From: Gautieria morchelliformis
Taxonomy: Eukaryota > Basidiomycota > Agaricomycetes > Gomphales > Gomphaceae
Direction: 5' to 3'
DNA: 64,000 nt
Assembly: GCA_015179125.1 (NCBI GenBank)
Contig: WHVA01000069.1
Span: 243,398 to 307,397, forward strand
Shown here one piece after another: positions 44,664-54,954 of the stretch; the first letter of the stretch is position 1; each line of letters opens with the position of its first letter. The notes below the pieces were generated by a model, which was not told the DNA's origin, did not search any database, and saw only the letters and a program-made list of their open reading frames with translations. Position numbers and translations under genes: made by a program.

Positions 44664-45053
44664 CCAGGGTACACAATTGGCTGCAGATCATTCATAGAAG
44701 CTCTGCAGAACAGTGGACATGCAGCAAGGAGGAGCTGTCGTGTGTGTACGGGGGTACACAGGTCACGTGTGAGGGTGGCAGGCATGGAGACAGCACTCCA
44801 GAGTGCATATGGGAGTGCAAGACCCTCCAGGAGCTGCAAAGAGACACACCTAGCAACTGCAAGCTCTGGCAGCTGCATGACAAAGGCTGCAGCAGGAGGT
44901 GGTGGAGTGCCATGGGCAAGTGAGGGGTGTGGGCCAAGCACTGCCATACCTTGCATGTGCATGTTCTGAGCTGCACACAAGCATGTAGTGGGTGAAAAGG
45001 CATTGCTGAGTGTGCATGGTATGCATGGGGAGTTGTGTGATGCACAAGCCGGT
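44664..45053. other. 390 bp between two R1 LTRs, no supported gene
   Basis: Probably a continuation of the unclassified sequence at 40306-41613. Many CAG/CTG-rich words; no convincing frame. Confidence 0.4.
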
Positions 45054-45744
45054 TGTCATGATGCATTTATTTCCTATACCCAGTAGCTCTGTCCTCCCCT
45101 TCTTCACTCCACCTCTGTGTTCGCTCCGATCGCCCTTCACTGAGTTCGCCGAACGATCTTGGCTACTCGCGCCATTCACCATGGCCATGCCATCAGAACA
45201 CGATCGACGTCCTTTAACTGGCTTGGTGGTTCAACTTTCCCTCTCACCTCCTCGGCCCAACCCCCTTTGGATGTTTCTATGGCCGGATTGTCACAACCCA
45301 TGTATTTCATGCACCCAGCTATCCCTGTTTTCCCTTTCACCACTCCTCCTTCTTGTTCGCTCGGCTTCGCCCTGCCCTCCGACCACACCCCATCTATGAT
45401 TGCTGCATTCACCCTTCACCACATTCGCCGAATGACCATTCGCTACTTGCATCATTCGCCAGCAGGCATGCCATCAAACACGATCGACATCCCCTACCCG
45501 GCGTGATGGTTCATCACTGGCCTCATCATCTTCCTGACGCAACCCCTTTAGGTGTTCATATGGCCAGGATGCATTCATGGGACATCCTAACCATAGATCA
45601 TGTGGGATCAGCCCAGCAGATGATGAGTCTGTGCAGGGTAACATATATGCAGGTCTCAAGGTGTGTTTTCGTACATAGGTGCCTTCGTCGTCTTTTCCCC
45701 CCATCGTTTCACATTCACACTCCTTGAGCCCTCTCCTGTATATT
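45054..45744 (-). repeat. partial R1-long LTR, 3' part, minus orientation
   Basis: On the minus strand it ends GCATCATGACA at 45054 and carries the double 3' module (second TGACA boundary at about 45293). An internal deletion brings the CACATTCACACTCC and TTGAGCCCTCTCCTG motifs together near 45720; the 5' side is cut by the gypsy LTR at 45745. Confidence 0.75.
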
Positions 45745-45931
45745 TGTAAAGGAGTAAACTTAGGGCCTTGTGGGTATCACAAGAGCAGCAGAGATCGACC
45801 AAGCTGTGGGATTCTGATACTACGTAGTGACGGTTACAAGGTAAGTTTTTGCTGGGGAACTGCCGGGCAGTTCCCACGCACTACTGTACAGTGGGGTCTT
45901 GTGGACCCCCCCCTTCTGAATCCACTTCTTT
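45745..45931 (-). repeat. gypsy H-type LTR (187 bp) with adjoining polypurine tract
   Basis: Shares TACGTAGTGACGGTTAC, GCTGGGGAA and the TTTACA/TGTAAA ends with the gypsy H LTR. The minus strand next to it reads GGGGAGGG, like the polypurine tract of gypsy H. Contains the hairpin GGAACTGCC.GGCAGTTCC. Confidence 0.75.
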
Positions 45932-46780
45932 ACACCCTCCCCTTCTAGAAGGAACCCACCGGGTGAGCCAAAAGAAGCGCCCCTTTGACATTGAGAAAGG
46001 GATGGGTGTGTGGACCAGGTCATTCTGATGTACCTCAGAATAACCACAGATCTGATGCCTCAGATCTGACATGAATGGCATGATGTCATGACATGGCATC
46101 ATGGCAGATGTGTTGGCATAGTACCAACACATCTGTTCTGGTGTTCATCATTCTGAACACCGGTGGTTGTGCCGGCTTCGCCGGCACTCCCCGGTTGTAG
46201 TGGGTGGTTGGTTGGTTTGGGGGCATGGTTCTTCCCCCTCTGAACCGAAACCCACGGTTGAGAACAACTTGAATGCTCTCAAACCCACAGACAGGTGATG
46301 TCTGTGGGGAACTGAACAGCCAATGATCTAGGAATCATTGGTGCCTAACTGCAAAGGATAGCAGTTATGCAGCCATAGGACCCAGCAGGGCCCTATGCAA
46401 GGAATAACCATGTGGTCAATAATTGACCGCTTTGTGACATGATGTCACCCATAGGACTCGGAGGAGCCCTACGCAAGGAAATTACCGAAGCGGTCAATAC
46501 TTGACCGCTTCATGGCCAAATGGGCCAGCGGCTGCATACAGCCGCTGGGCATTGTGTCCATGGACCTGGACACAACGGATGTGCATTTGCGTGCACGCCA
46601 GGCATGTGATGCAGGCAGAGGCACAGCTTTCTGACGATCTGTTGGATCATCTTGCAGCTGTCCGTTGGGGCAGCCGGTTGCTCCTGAGGTTTGTTCCTGA
46701 ACCTTACGTCCTGTTCGACCGGGACGGCTGGCGGCGGCATTCGCTGCTTGTCCCACTCCTTTCGGCGCGGGTCTTCCACG
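45932..46780. repeat. hairpin-dense non-coding block adjoining the gypsy H-type LTR
   Basis: Successive perfect inverted repeats: CAGATGTGTTGG...CCAACACATCTG (46105-46135, 12-bp stem), GTGCCGGC...GCCGGCAC (46169-46187), GAAGCGGTCAA...TTGACCGCTTC (46487-46511), CAGCGGCTG...CAGCCGCTG (46526-46547) and more. No convincing coding frame. Probably the 3' region of a second gypsy H-like element. Confidence 0.7.
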
Positions 46781-47931
46781 TCGTGACCGCATTCGTTAGC
46801 TGCGGACTGTCGCGCACTAATGGCGGTGGCTCCGCAGGGGGCCGGCAATGCGGCGGTTGCGACATATGCCGCAACTGGGAGCTTCTGGGGACCTTTGGTG
46901 GGTCCCCAGGTGCGGATGCACGCCCCTTGGCGCGTGCCGCACCCTCCCTCCTTGACAGGAGAGAGCCTGGCGGCCGGGGCCGCCTCTGGGCCCGCGCGCG
47001 AACGCGGACGCGGCGGTGGGCCGGCCATGGCACGCGGCAGGGAGCCCCAGCAGCCTGAGTGTCTGCTGGGGACCCGGTGCGCCGCGTGGCACCCGCCGCT
47101 GACGGGGGCGGCCCTGCATGCGGGCGCGAGCGAGGGCGGGCGGAGCGGCGCTGCGGGCGCGGCTTTCGCGGCGCCCGGCGGCCTATGGGGAACCCCTGAG
47201 GGTCCCAAGCAGTGGGGGCACATCCCACAGGACGTGCCCCACCGTTCCCGCTCGCTGGGAATGAGCGGGGTGGACCGGGCGGCTCCAGAGGCCGCGCGCG
47301 AGTGTGGACGCGGCGGTGGGCCGGTCCTGTCGCGCGCGGAGGTGCCCCAGCAGCATGTGTATGCACTGGGGACCTGGGGCACCGCGTGGGGCCCGCCTTG
47401 GACGGGGGCGGGTCTGCAGGTGCCCGCGAGCGCGGGCAGAGGGGCGCGCGGCGTGCGCAGCTTACGCGGGGCCTGGCACGCTCTAGGGAGCGTGCACCAC
47501 CTCTCCTGCTCGCTGGGAGCGAGCAGGGTGGCCGGGACGGTGCCTGGGGCCGCGCGCGACCGCGGATGACGCTGCGCGGCGTGCGTGATCCCAGGCCGAC
47601 TCTGGGGGCCTCTTGGGGGCCCCCAGAGGTGGATGCACGCTCTGAGGAGTGTGCACCACAGTTCCCGCTCGCTGGGAGCGAGCAGGGCGGTCCCTGGGGC
47701 CGCGGTCGAGGGTGGATGGCCGTGGGCGCCGGGCACGGCGTTCGTGACGTCTGGCCGGTTCTGGGGGCCTCTGGAGGGCCCCCAGAGGTGGATGCACGCT
47801 CCTTGGAGTGTGCACCACCGTTCCCGCTCGCTGGGAGCGAGCAGGGCGGCCGGGGTGGTACCTGGGGCGCGCGGATGACGCTGCGCGCTGGCGGCGGCTT
47901 ACGCGGGTTCCCAGTCGTCCTGGGGGGCTCT
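46781..47931. repeat. GC-rich degenerate tandem repeat array with embedded hairpins
   Basis: At least five diverged units of roughly 150-300 bp share CTGGGGGCC...CCCCCAG, GTGGATGCACGC, GAGTGTGCACCACC and CCCGCTCGCTGGGAGCGAGC. Clear unit cores are near 46900, 47220, 47470, 47610 and 47770. GC content is far above the surroundings. Long frames on both strands exist only because stops are rare in this composition. Confidence 0.75.
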
Positions 47932-48174
47932 TGTAGGAGTGAACGCGTAAGCACAATAGCAAACCGTGTCACCCCATTGTGACAAAGCATGCGCAGCTTC
48001 ATTGTTCTATATTTTCCTTTGTCCTGATGTCCCTATTGTAGTTTAATTCTCATTGTTCTCAAGAACTATAAGTAGCTAAGTATCTTCTACACTCTGCCTC
48101 AGTACTTTGCATCGAAGCATCTACTGAGGTAAGAAACTCATTATTAGTCTCGCATCTATCTTAGCTCACCTATA
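47932..48174 (+). repeat. partial copia A-type LTR, cut by copia D LTR
   Basis: Begins TGTAGGAGTGAACGCGTAAGC and follows the copia A LTR (4070-4352) through CTCAGTACTTTGCA and CTACTGAGGTAAGA. It ends at 48174, where the copia D LTR begins with TGTTGTGATAAAC. Confidence 0.75.
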
Positions 48175-49240
48175 TGTTGTGATAAACACAATTATCTTAC
48201 TCAAATCATTTATATAAAAAGAAACTAATAAAAAAAGAAGAGAAAATCAAAACAAAAAAATCAAAAGAAACACAAACTACATTCACGATAGACGTCGGCG
48301 CAAACGACGATCACACGAATCTTACGACACGCTATATTACCCATAGATCGGGTAGTATACAGGAGTTCGAGCGTCGGCCACGTGCGGCCGATCAGGGACG
48401 GCGCGCGTATCGGGTGATGGTATCAGCCATGACGTCGACAGGTGCCAGGCCATAGGTACCGAGGGGTACGGGCACCAAACGCCACAGAGAATAGTAGACT
48501 GCGCAGGGGTACAGGGTGTTGTGGAATGACCTGAGAAAGTCATCTGCAACACATATACTCAATCAGCTGCCACACAAGAGAGGCACAGAGACAGCGGCCC
48601 CATCTCCAAGCCTAGCATTTATGCTAGGCAGGGCAAATATAGTATCATTCTCTATTCTAGCTCCATGACACGTCTCACTGGCTATTATCTCAGTATTATG
48701 TTGACAGGGGCTTTGTATACTAGGTATAGACCCTTGCTCCAAAGCCCAGAGAATCCTAACATCATCCCCATCACCCCATGACATTATGACTATTAATTAG
48801 TCACTCCCTAGTTACAAACAGCCTTCCCGACCCATTTATCTAGTATCTTGAGTACTAGTACTTACTACTAAAATAGTATAAATAGCTAGCACGAATGTAT
48901 GAACAAAATTATCCAGAATCGATTTTTTCTGCCTCCTGAAATTGCTGTAATCTTGTTTGATAGTTACAGAGCTCAGTTCTTAACAGTTTATTCCAAATCT
49001 TCGTTGAGAGTCTACTATCACTGTTTACTCTATACTACCTTAAAAGCGAACGCTTTTGATTTGACTATCCCTTGGATCGACACTGTTCTTCTGACGACAC
49101 GGTCACGTGACCCTCATTCATCAGTGTTGTACGCACCCCGAAGAGCTTAGTCAGCACACAGAGGGGAGGCGAATATAGTGGTTTCAACCACTAAGCAACA
49201 GATTTCATTTGATAAAAAGGCACTAATTAACATTTTAATC
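48175..49240 (+). repeat. copia D 5' LTR (about 1.07 kb)
   Basis: Starts TGTTGTGATAAACAC and aligns along its whole length with the solo LTR at 60654-61726. It contains a TATAAATA box at about 48877-48884 just before the presumed transcription start, and an 83-codon open frame (48899-49150) that is also open in the other copy. The 3' boundary near TTAATCTAAAA is approximate. Confidence 0.82.
48875..48886 (+). promoter_or_regulatory. TATA box in copia D LTR
   Basis: AGTATAAATAGC, conserved in the solo LTR at about 61360. Position inside the LTR fits the U3/R promoter of the retrotransposon. Confidence 0.6.
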
Positions 49241-49269
49241 TAAAAGATTAAAAGTCTCATCGTCTTTCC

Positions 49270-52190
49270 ATGGCTCAAACGACTTCTATTGCCACATCTC
49301 ACCCGAAACATGACATTCACAAATTTCGTGATGTTAAACCCAGACTCAGACGGGATAACTGGACCTCTTGGAAGAGGGAACTAATGGCCACTTCCAGAGA
49401 CAGGGGCCTGTACGACACGATCATCGGCAACAATCTTACCCCCACCATCACAGATGCCGCAGTTATTATAACAGCTGGTGTACCCCACATTGGGAGCATA
49501 CCACTCGCACAATTAATTGCTGAGTGGAACGATAGAAACAATTCTGCATATAACCAGATCTTATTATGCATCTCACCAGAATTACAGACGGCAATTGATG
49601 ATACAGATCAGGCGAAAGCCGCCTGGGATATCATCATCAGGAAATTCGAGTCTACTGATCCAAGCAAAATTAACGTTGTTCGGACCAGATACGAATCTTT
49701 CCACATGGTCGAGGGGCACTCTGTCATCACATATCTCACGACTATGAGAGAGTTCAGAAGTCAGCTTAAAAAGATGGGTGAAATCATCGCTGATTCCACT
49801 CATGCTGCGACGATACTCAGAAACCTTCCGGAATCATGGAGGGCTATTTCACAGACGATCAGAATGATCACCAGAGTCCCAGACGAGATAGAAGAACGTC
49901 TCGAGGCTCATGAAGCCGATCTGAGCTCACTGGAACTGTCAGATCAGATGACGACTGCATTTATTGCACGAGCAAAACCGAATCGACCCCCACAGGACAG
50001 ACACCAAAGTAACTACCAACCTACTGTACGTGCTAACGATCCTACCCCATCGAACTCATCAAAAGCACCATTCGTGTGTAACAACTGTGGGAGAAAGGGA
50101 CATTCCGTCGCTCGATGCTATGCGCCAGGTGGAGGAGCAGAGGGTCAGGCACCTTGGATGAAGAACAGGGAACAGAATAACCCTACCTTCTCAAAGCCAG
50201 GAAATGCCTTCGCTACCAAAGTGACAACGACCCCCAGAGCGACACCTGATACAGCACAGCTAGCCGAACAAACACCGACTAACCTCATCATGATGGCAAC
50301 CCTAGACGCACCCACACAAATTGAGTGTATCAACCACGTTATCATGAAAACGGAAACAGTATCTTCACCTTCTGATGATACGTTCAAATGGTTGATCGAC
50401 TCAGCAGCATCTAGCCACATCTCCGGAAACAAAGATTTGTTTCAGGACATGTATGCCATACCACCGATCAAGATTGACATAGCCAACGGGGAGTCCTTCA
50501 CTGCAGACCAACGGGGGACCATTCGCATCAGAATCGTCTCTGACCCTCACTGGGAACTCGAAGATGTACCCATAACCCTTGTCGACGTCATCTACGCCCC
50601 GAAACTCAGATCCAACCTACTCTCTGTAGGGAGAATGACCAACTCCAATGTCAGCGTACATTTCGGGAAATACCTATCATGGCTAGTACTCGATGGAAGG
50701 AGATTAGCATATGGACCAAAGGAGAACAACCTCTACACTTACGTTGCATTCCCCATTAAATCCAAAGACGAAATTGCTGACCTCGTGTCAGAACCCTCCG
50801 GCCCTACTCTATGGCATCATAGACTAGGACACGCGAGTTATCACACCATCGAGAACATGAGAAAGTTACAGACCGTCAAGAATTTCGATCCAGGAGTTCA
50901 TCACGGCTCTAATCCTCAGTGTGTCAACTGCCCTCACGGGAAACAGACACGAGCTCCATTTCAAAAGGTCGAGAAATTGCCTGAAGAAATAGGAGATCTC
51001 ATCGTCTCAGATCTATGTGGCCCATTCGAGGCATCGATCGGAAATTTCAGATATTTCGTCACTTGGATCGATGCAAAGACTCGCCTCGCCAACATCGATT
51101 TTCTCAAAAACAAGGAATGTGCCACCGTAGCTGCCTCATTCAGATTGTACACAGCCTGGTTATCAAGGCAAAAGAATGCCACTATCAAGAGGATCAGAAG
51201 TGATAACGGAGGAGAGTACATTGGGAAGGAATTCCAGGACATATGCGCTAAGTCTGGCATAATCCATGAAACCACTTCTCCACACACACCTGAACACAAC
51301 GGTATCGCTGAGCGATACAACAGAACACTCCAAGAAGGAGCACTCACGATCAGACATGATGCTGGCCTTACGGGGAGGTTTTGGGTGTCGGCCATGCATA
51401 CGATCAATTTCGTCAGAAACCGAATCCTACACTCGCGACTTGGAATCTCACCTCATGAAGCATTCTGGGGCACGAAACCCAAAATCGACTGGTTTAGGAT
51501 TTATGGATCGAAATGTTGGGCTCTCATACCAAAAGCGACACGACTGAAAAATCAATTCAAGTCAGTGGAAGGCATCTTCGTAGGATACTATGACAACTCG
51601 AAGGCGTACAAAGTGTGGATACCCCGAACCCATACCGTTCTAAAAGCAAGGGACGTTATATTCGATGAGTCCAATCATATCGAAAGAGTCACCATACATG
51701 CAACAGATAATGATGACTTACCCGATCTTTGGACAAAGAATCTGACCACCACTTTCACTCGAGCCACGATACCATCACCAGACCCATCCGACACACCGAA
51801 TCAAGATCCATGCATCACGTTCACACCATCAAGATACGCACCGATCTCTATTGATGAATCTGAATCCGATCACACGCCAAGTGAGCCGACCACCGACGTC
51901 ACTTCAAATGAAGAATCGGATAAAACAGAGCGTGCACCTAAGGATTTTGATCAAGGTCCCTGGCTCGACCCCAATAATTCCACATACGGTCGGGGCAAAC
52001 GCCTACAGACGATGCAAACGGAGATGGCCGCAATGGCCTTTGGAATTGCAGATCTCGAATACACGGAGAGCGTATTCGTGACTCTAGCAGAAGATGAGCC
52101 AAACAATTACAGAGAAGCGATGAACTCATCAGAAGCAGAATACTGGAGACCCTCGTGTCAGGCGGAATATGATACCCTCATGGGTTCCCT
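49270..52190 (+). pseudogene. copia D Gag-protease-integrase polyprotein, fused to LINE sequence before RT
   Basis: One open frame from ATG 49270. Gag core (RLRRDNWTSWKRELMATSRD; SWRAISQTIRMITRVP), CCHC knuckle (CNNCGRKGHSVARC), protease DSAASSHISGN, integrase HHCC (HHRLGHASYH...CVNCPHGKQT), catalytic SDLCGPFE, RIRSDNGGEYIG and HNGIAERYNRT, a linker, and the first residues of the RT domain (NYREAMNSSEAEYW). At about 52190 copia homology stops and the frame runs into LINE ORF1 sequence, ending at 52287. RT, RNase H and the 3' LTR are absent. Confidence 0.88.
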
Positions 52191-52611
52191 GCCCCCGCAT
52201 GCGTCTCCGACCAACCAGGACAGACGCAACCTACGTTCCAGCTCTCAGAGCATGATAGGCAATGTAAACGAAGCCGAAAAGATGTAGAAAGCACTCCCAA
52301 TAATACCAGAGGTCGCGCACAACTACCTCTTAGCCAAACAACTACTCCCGGAACATCAAATCATCACTTACCACACCCTCATGACGGCTCTGTTGCACCT
52401 TGCTGAGGCGCAGGCTTCCATCCCCAAGACAACAGAAGAAGGAATAAGGGCGGTCTCCGCGCTACTGACAGACCTGGCAGAGCGAATGACCATATCGGAG
52501 ATAGCGACCTCCGTCAAGGAAAGGCTGTCAGGAGCCAACAACATGCTCACACCAGCCATCCAGCAAATAGAAAGGAGTACGCAGGCAATCAAAGCCTCCA
52601 CTAACAGCTTA

Positions 52612-53591
52612 CAGTAGACTCCCTCCTAACAGATACCTCGGATAACCCATACTCCCTTATAAGCCATAGATTTTTCCATTTCCCAAGTTGGTTTGCAGTG
52701 ATTTTGGGATCATAACCAATAACCAATAACCCATAGTTATTTTGACAAATTATGGGTTATGACAGTAGCCGGGTAATGCCGACAGAAATTATATGACATC
52801 CCAAAAAGGCAATAACGACGCAAATATCAACTCTCATCATTAATGAAACCTATTGACATTCTTAAAAAGGGTTTAACTAAGCTTTGGGATAGGGTATGAG
52901 AGTGAAAAGCCAAGCTTGAGGCTAAGCTGAAAGCCAGAAGGTCGGCATCTTACCCTGCATCGTCTTGCCACCCATCCAACGGCCATCTCTCCCCATCTCA
53001 TCCATTATCCACACTACTGCTAACTTGAACACTCCTGAAGATTCCATATCAGTTGAGTGGCTCGTTCAAGGAGCTTTGGACAATTTGGAGTCAACTGGTG
53101 TCCTCCAGCGTTCAAACCGAATGGACATTGCGGAGCTTTTGAATCCGGCTGCTGAGTCGCACATGTTTGAGGGAACTGACGAGGATATTTATCAGTCAGT
53201 GATGGATGTGAAGAAGGCACACGAAGAAACAAGGACAATAGCAATGACATTGATGGCGACATACCCATCGAACCTGCTTCTACGCGTAATGAAGCTCTTC
53301 AGGCCGTGTTGGTGTTGAGTAAATATGTTCGAGACATTGACGATCCATTCTCCCGTAAGCTGGAGATGATGTTGGGGTCATTTGGACAGAGGACACAGGC
53401 TGCTGGGATGAAGAACTTGAAGGATAATAAGTTGACTAGTTATTTCACCCGTAAATAGCCTCACAATAGTACTATTAGGCAGGTGCCGCACCGCTAACCC
53501 TAACCCTAAATCTCTCCGATACCCCATACTCCCTCATAACACATACTCCAAGGCCTATCCCGAGGGGTATGCGTTAGGAGGGAGTCTACTG
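52612..53591 (+). mobile_element. pogo/Tc1-mariner deletion derivative, 980 bp, TA duplication
   Basis: Inverted ends CAGTAGACTCCCTCCTAAC (19 bp identical) flanked by TA at 52610-52611 and 53592-53593. Subterminal direct repeats around CCATACTCCCT(T/C)ATAA occur at both sides. The only coding remnant is the C-terminus of a transposase. The insertion lies in LINE 1 ORF1. Confidence 0.88.
52965..53457 (+). pseudogene. C-terminal fragment of a pogo-like transposase
   Basis: First frame has WLVQGALDNLESTGVLQ, then DEDIYQSVMDVKKAHEE; after a frameshift near 53260 the second frame continues ALQAVLVLSKYVRDIDDPFS and ends NKLTSYFTRK at the stop 53455-53457. This tail is typical of Agaricomycete pogo/Tigger-type DDE transposases as I recall them. 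The DNA-binding and DDE domains are deleted. Confidence 0.65.
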
Positions 53592-54954
53592 TAGCAGGAA
53601 CAGTGGAGGAGCTGAGGATGGAGAGTGACGGGACGGCGCAAAGAAACATCGACACCGTCCAAGCCCAGCTTTTGCCAGCTACGACCCAGAGCAGCAAGAA
53701 GAACCCCACCACCAGCACAGGACCAGCACGATACCCCACATACGCAGCCGCGCTCGCTGCATGTGCTACCAGGCCAGTCAGCCTTCAGTCCAGCATGCTG
53801 GCTAGGTGCGACCTATGAGCGTGCCAGCTTCTAGTCGACAAGCGACAGGATGCACAGGACCATCCAATACTTAGATTCTCAGAACCGGACATAGTTAGCA
53901 AAGCAAATCAGGCGATCGGGTCCCTTGAGTGGGACCAGGGACAAGAGCAACCCAGGGTTGTAGGAGTGCAGAGGCTGCCCACCAGCGGGCTGTTTTTAGA
54001 GTTGGAAACCGAGGAAGCAGCTGAACTGTTCCAGGACCAGCAGAGGATGGAGGGCTTCCTCACGCACTTTGACAAGTCATTGGTAATCAAACCTAATGCT
54101 TATTCCATTATAGCAGAATTCGTACCAGTCAGGTTCAATCCCAGCCCCCAAGACGACATAGCAGCAGTGGAGGACGCCAACAGACTCGGAAAGGGCGACA
54201 TACTCACAGCATGATGGATAAAACCAATAGAGCGATGGACGGAACAACAAACCACAGCGCACCTGGTAGTTCATCTCCATAACCGCTCAGCAGCCAACAC
54301 CCTTATCCGACTAGGAATCCTAATCGCAAGTACAAGAATGATGGCAAGGAAACTCATACAAGATGCCAAAAGATGTCTCAAATGTCAGAAGCTCAGCGCA
54401 GCTCATATGGCCGGGCGCTGCCCTCACCCCACCGACGTGTGTGGCACGAGGGCCACAGGACATCGGCATGCAACGTAACTGACCCCAGCCATTACAAGTG
54501 TGTCAACTGCAACAGGGCAGGACATGCCACTTGGGACCACGAGTGTCCCACATTCAAAGAGTGCAGTGAAAGGATGTGGCAGAGGAATCCTGAGAGACAG
54601 CTCCACTATTTCTCCTCCAGCAGGGACACGCAGTCATGGGAGTCAACCAGTATGGATTCTGACCCGAGCTCCCTGCCCCCACCACCCTGCCCAAAATTCC
54701 ACGCCGCAGCATATACTGACACTTGCCGCCCACAGGATGACTCACATCAACTGACCCACCACAGCCAACACTGGCCCCAATTGCACTCGTGGAACTCCAG
54801 AGGGCACTCAGCCACATGACAATCGACCAGTAGGGGGGGACATCACGACCACACACCCCGCACCCGCCAACTCTCACTTGGGGATGTAGGCTTCATAACA
54901 CGCACAAACAAGAGACCACACCAATCCAACCAGCCCCCAAATGAGTGATACAAC

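Larger units (their letters stand above)
52190..54819 (+). pseudogene. LINE 1 ORF1 (Gag-like) with CCHC knuckles, interrupted
   Basis: Before the insertion: HNYLLAKQLLPEH, TEEGIRAVSALLTDLAERM and ANNMLTPAIQQIERST, a helical region. After it: TVEELRMESDGTAQRN, then VVHLHNRSAANTLIRLG and cysteine-rich knuckles (CLKCQKL, then CVNCNRAGHATWDHECPTF). Excising 52612-53591 and one TA restores the frame exactly. Other frame breaks and a TAG at 52285 make it defective. Confidence 0.8.

Noticed and set aside
46510..48002. Long minus-strand frames of 408 and 432 codons
   Set aside because: They overlap in different frames over a GC-rich tandem repeat where stops are rare, the longer one starts inside a copia LTR, and long frames exist on the opposite strand too. 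No domain seen.
53486..53505. Telomere-like TAACCCTAACCCTAAA motif
   Set aside because: Only two and a half repeats, inside the pogo-like element close to its right end; not a telomere or a convincing interstitial telomere.
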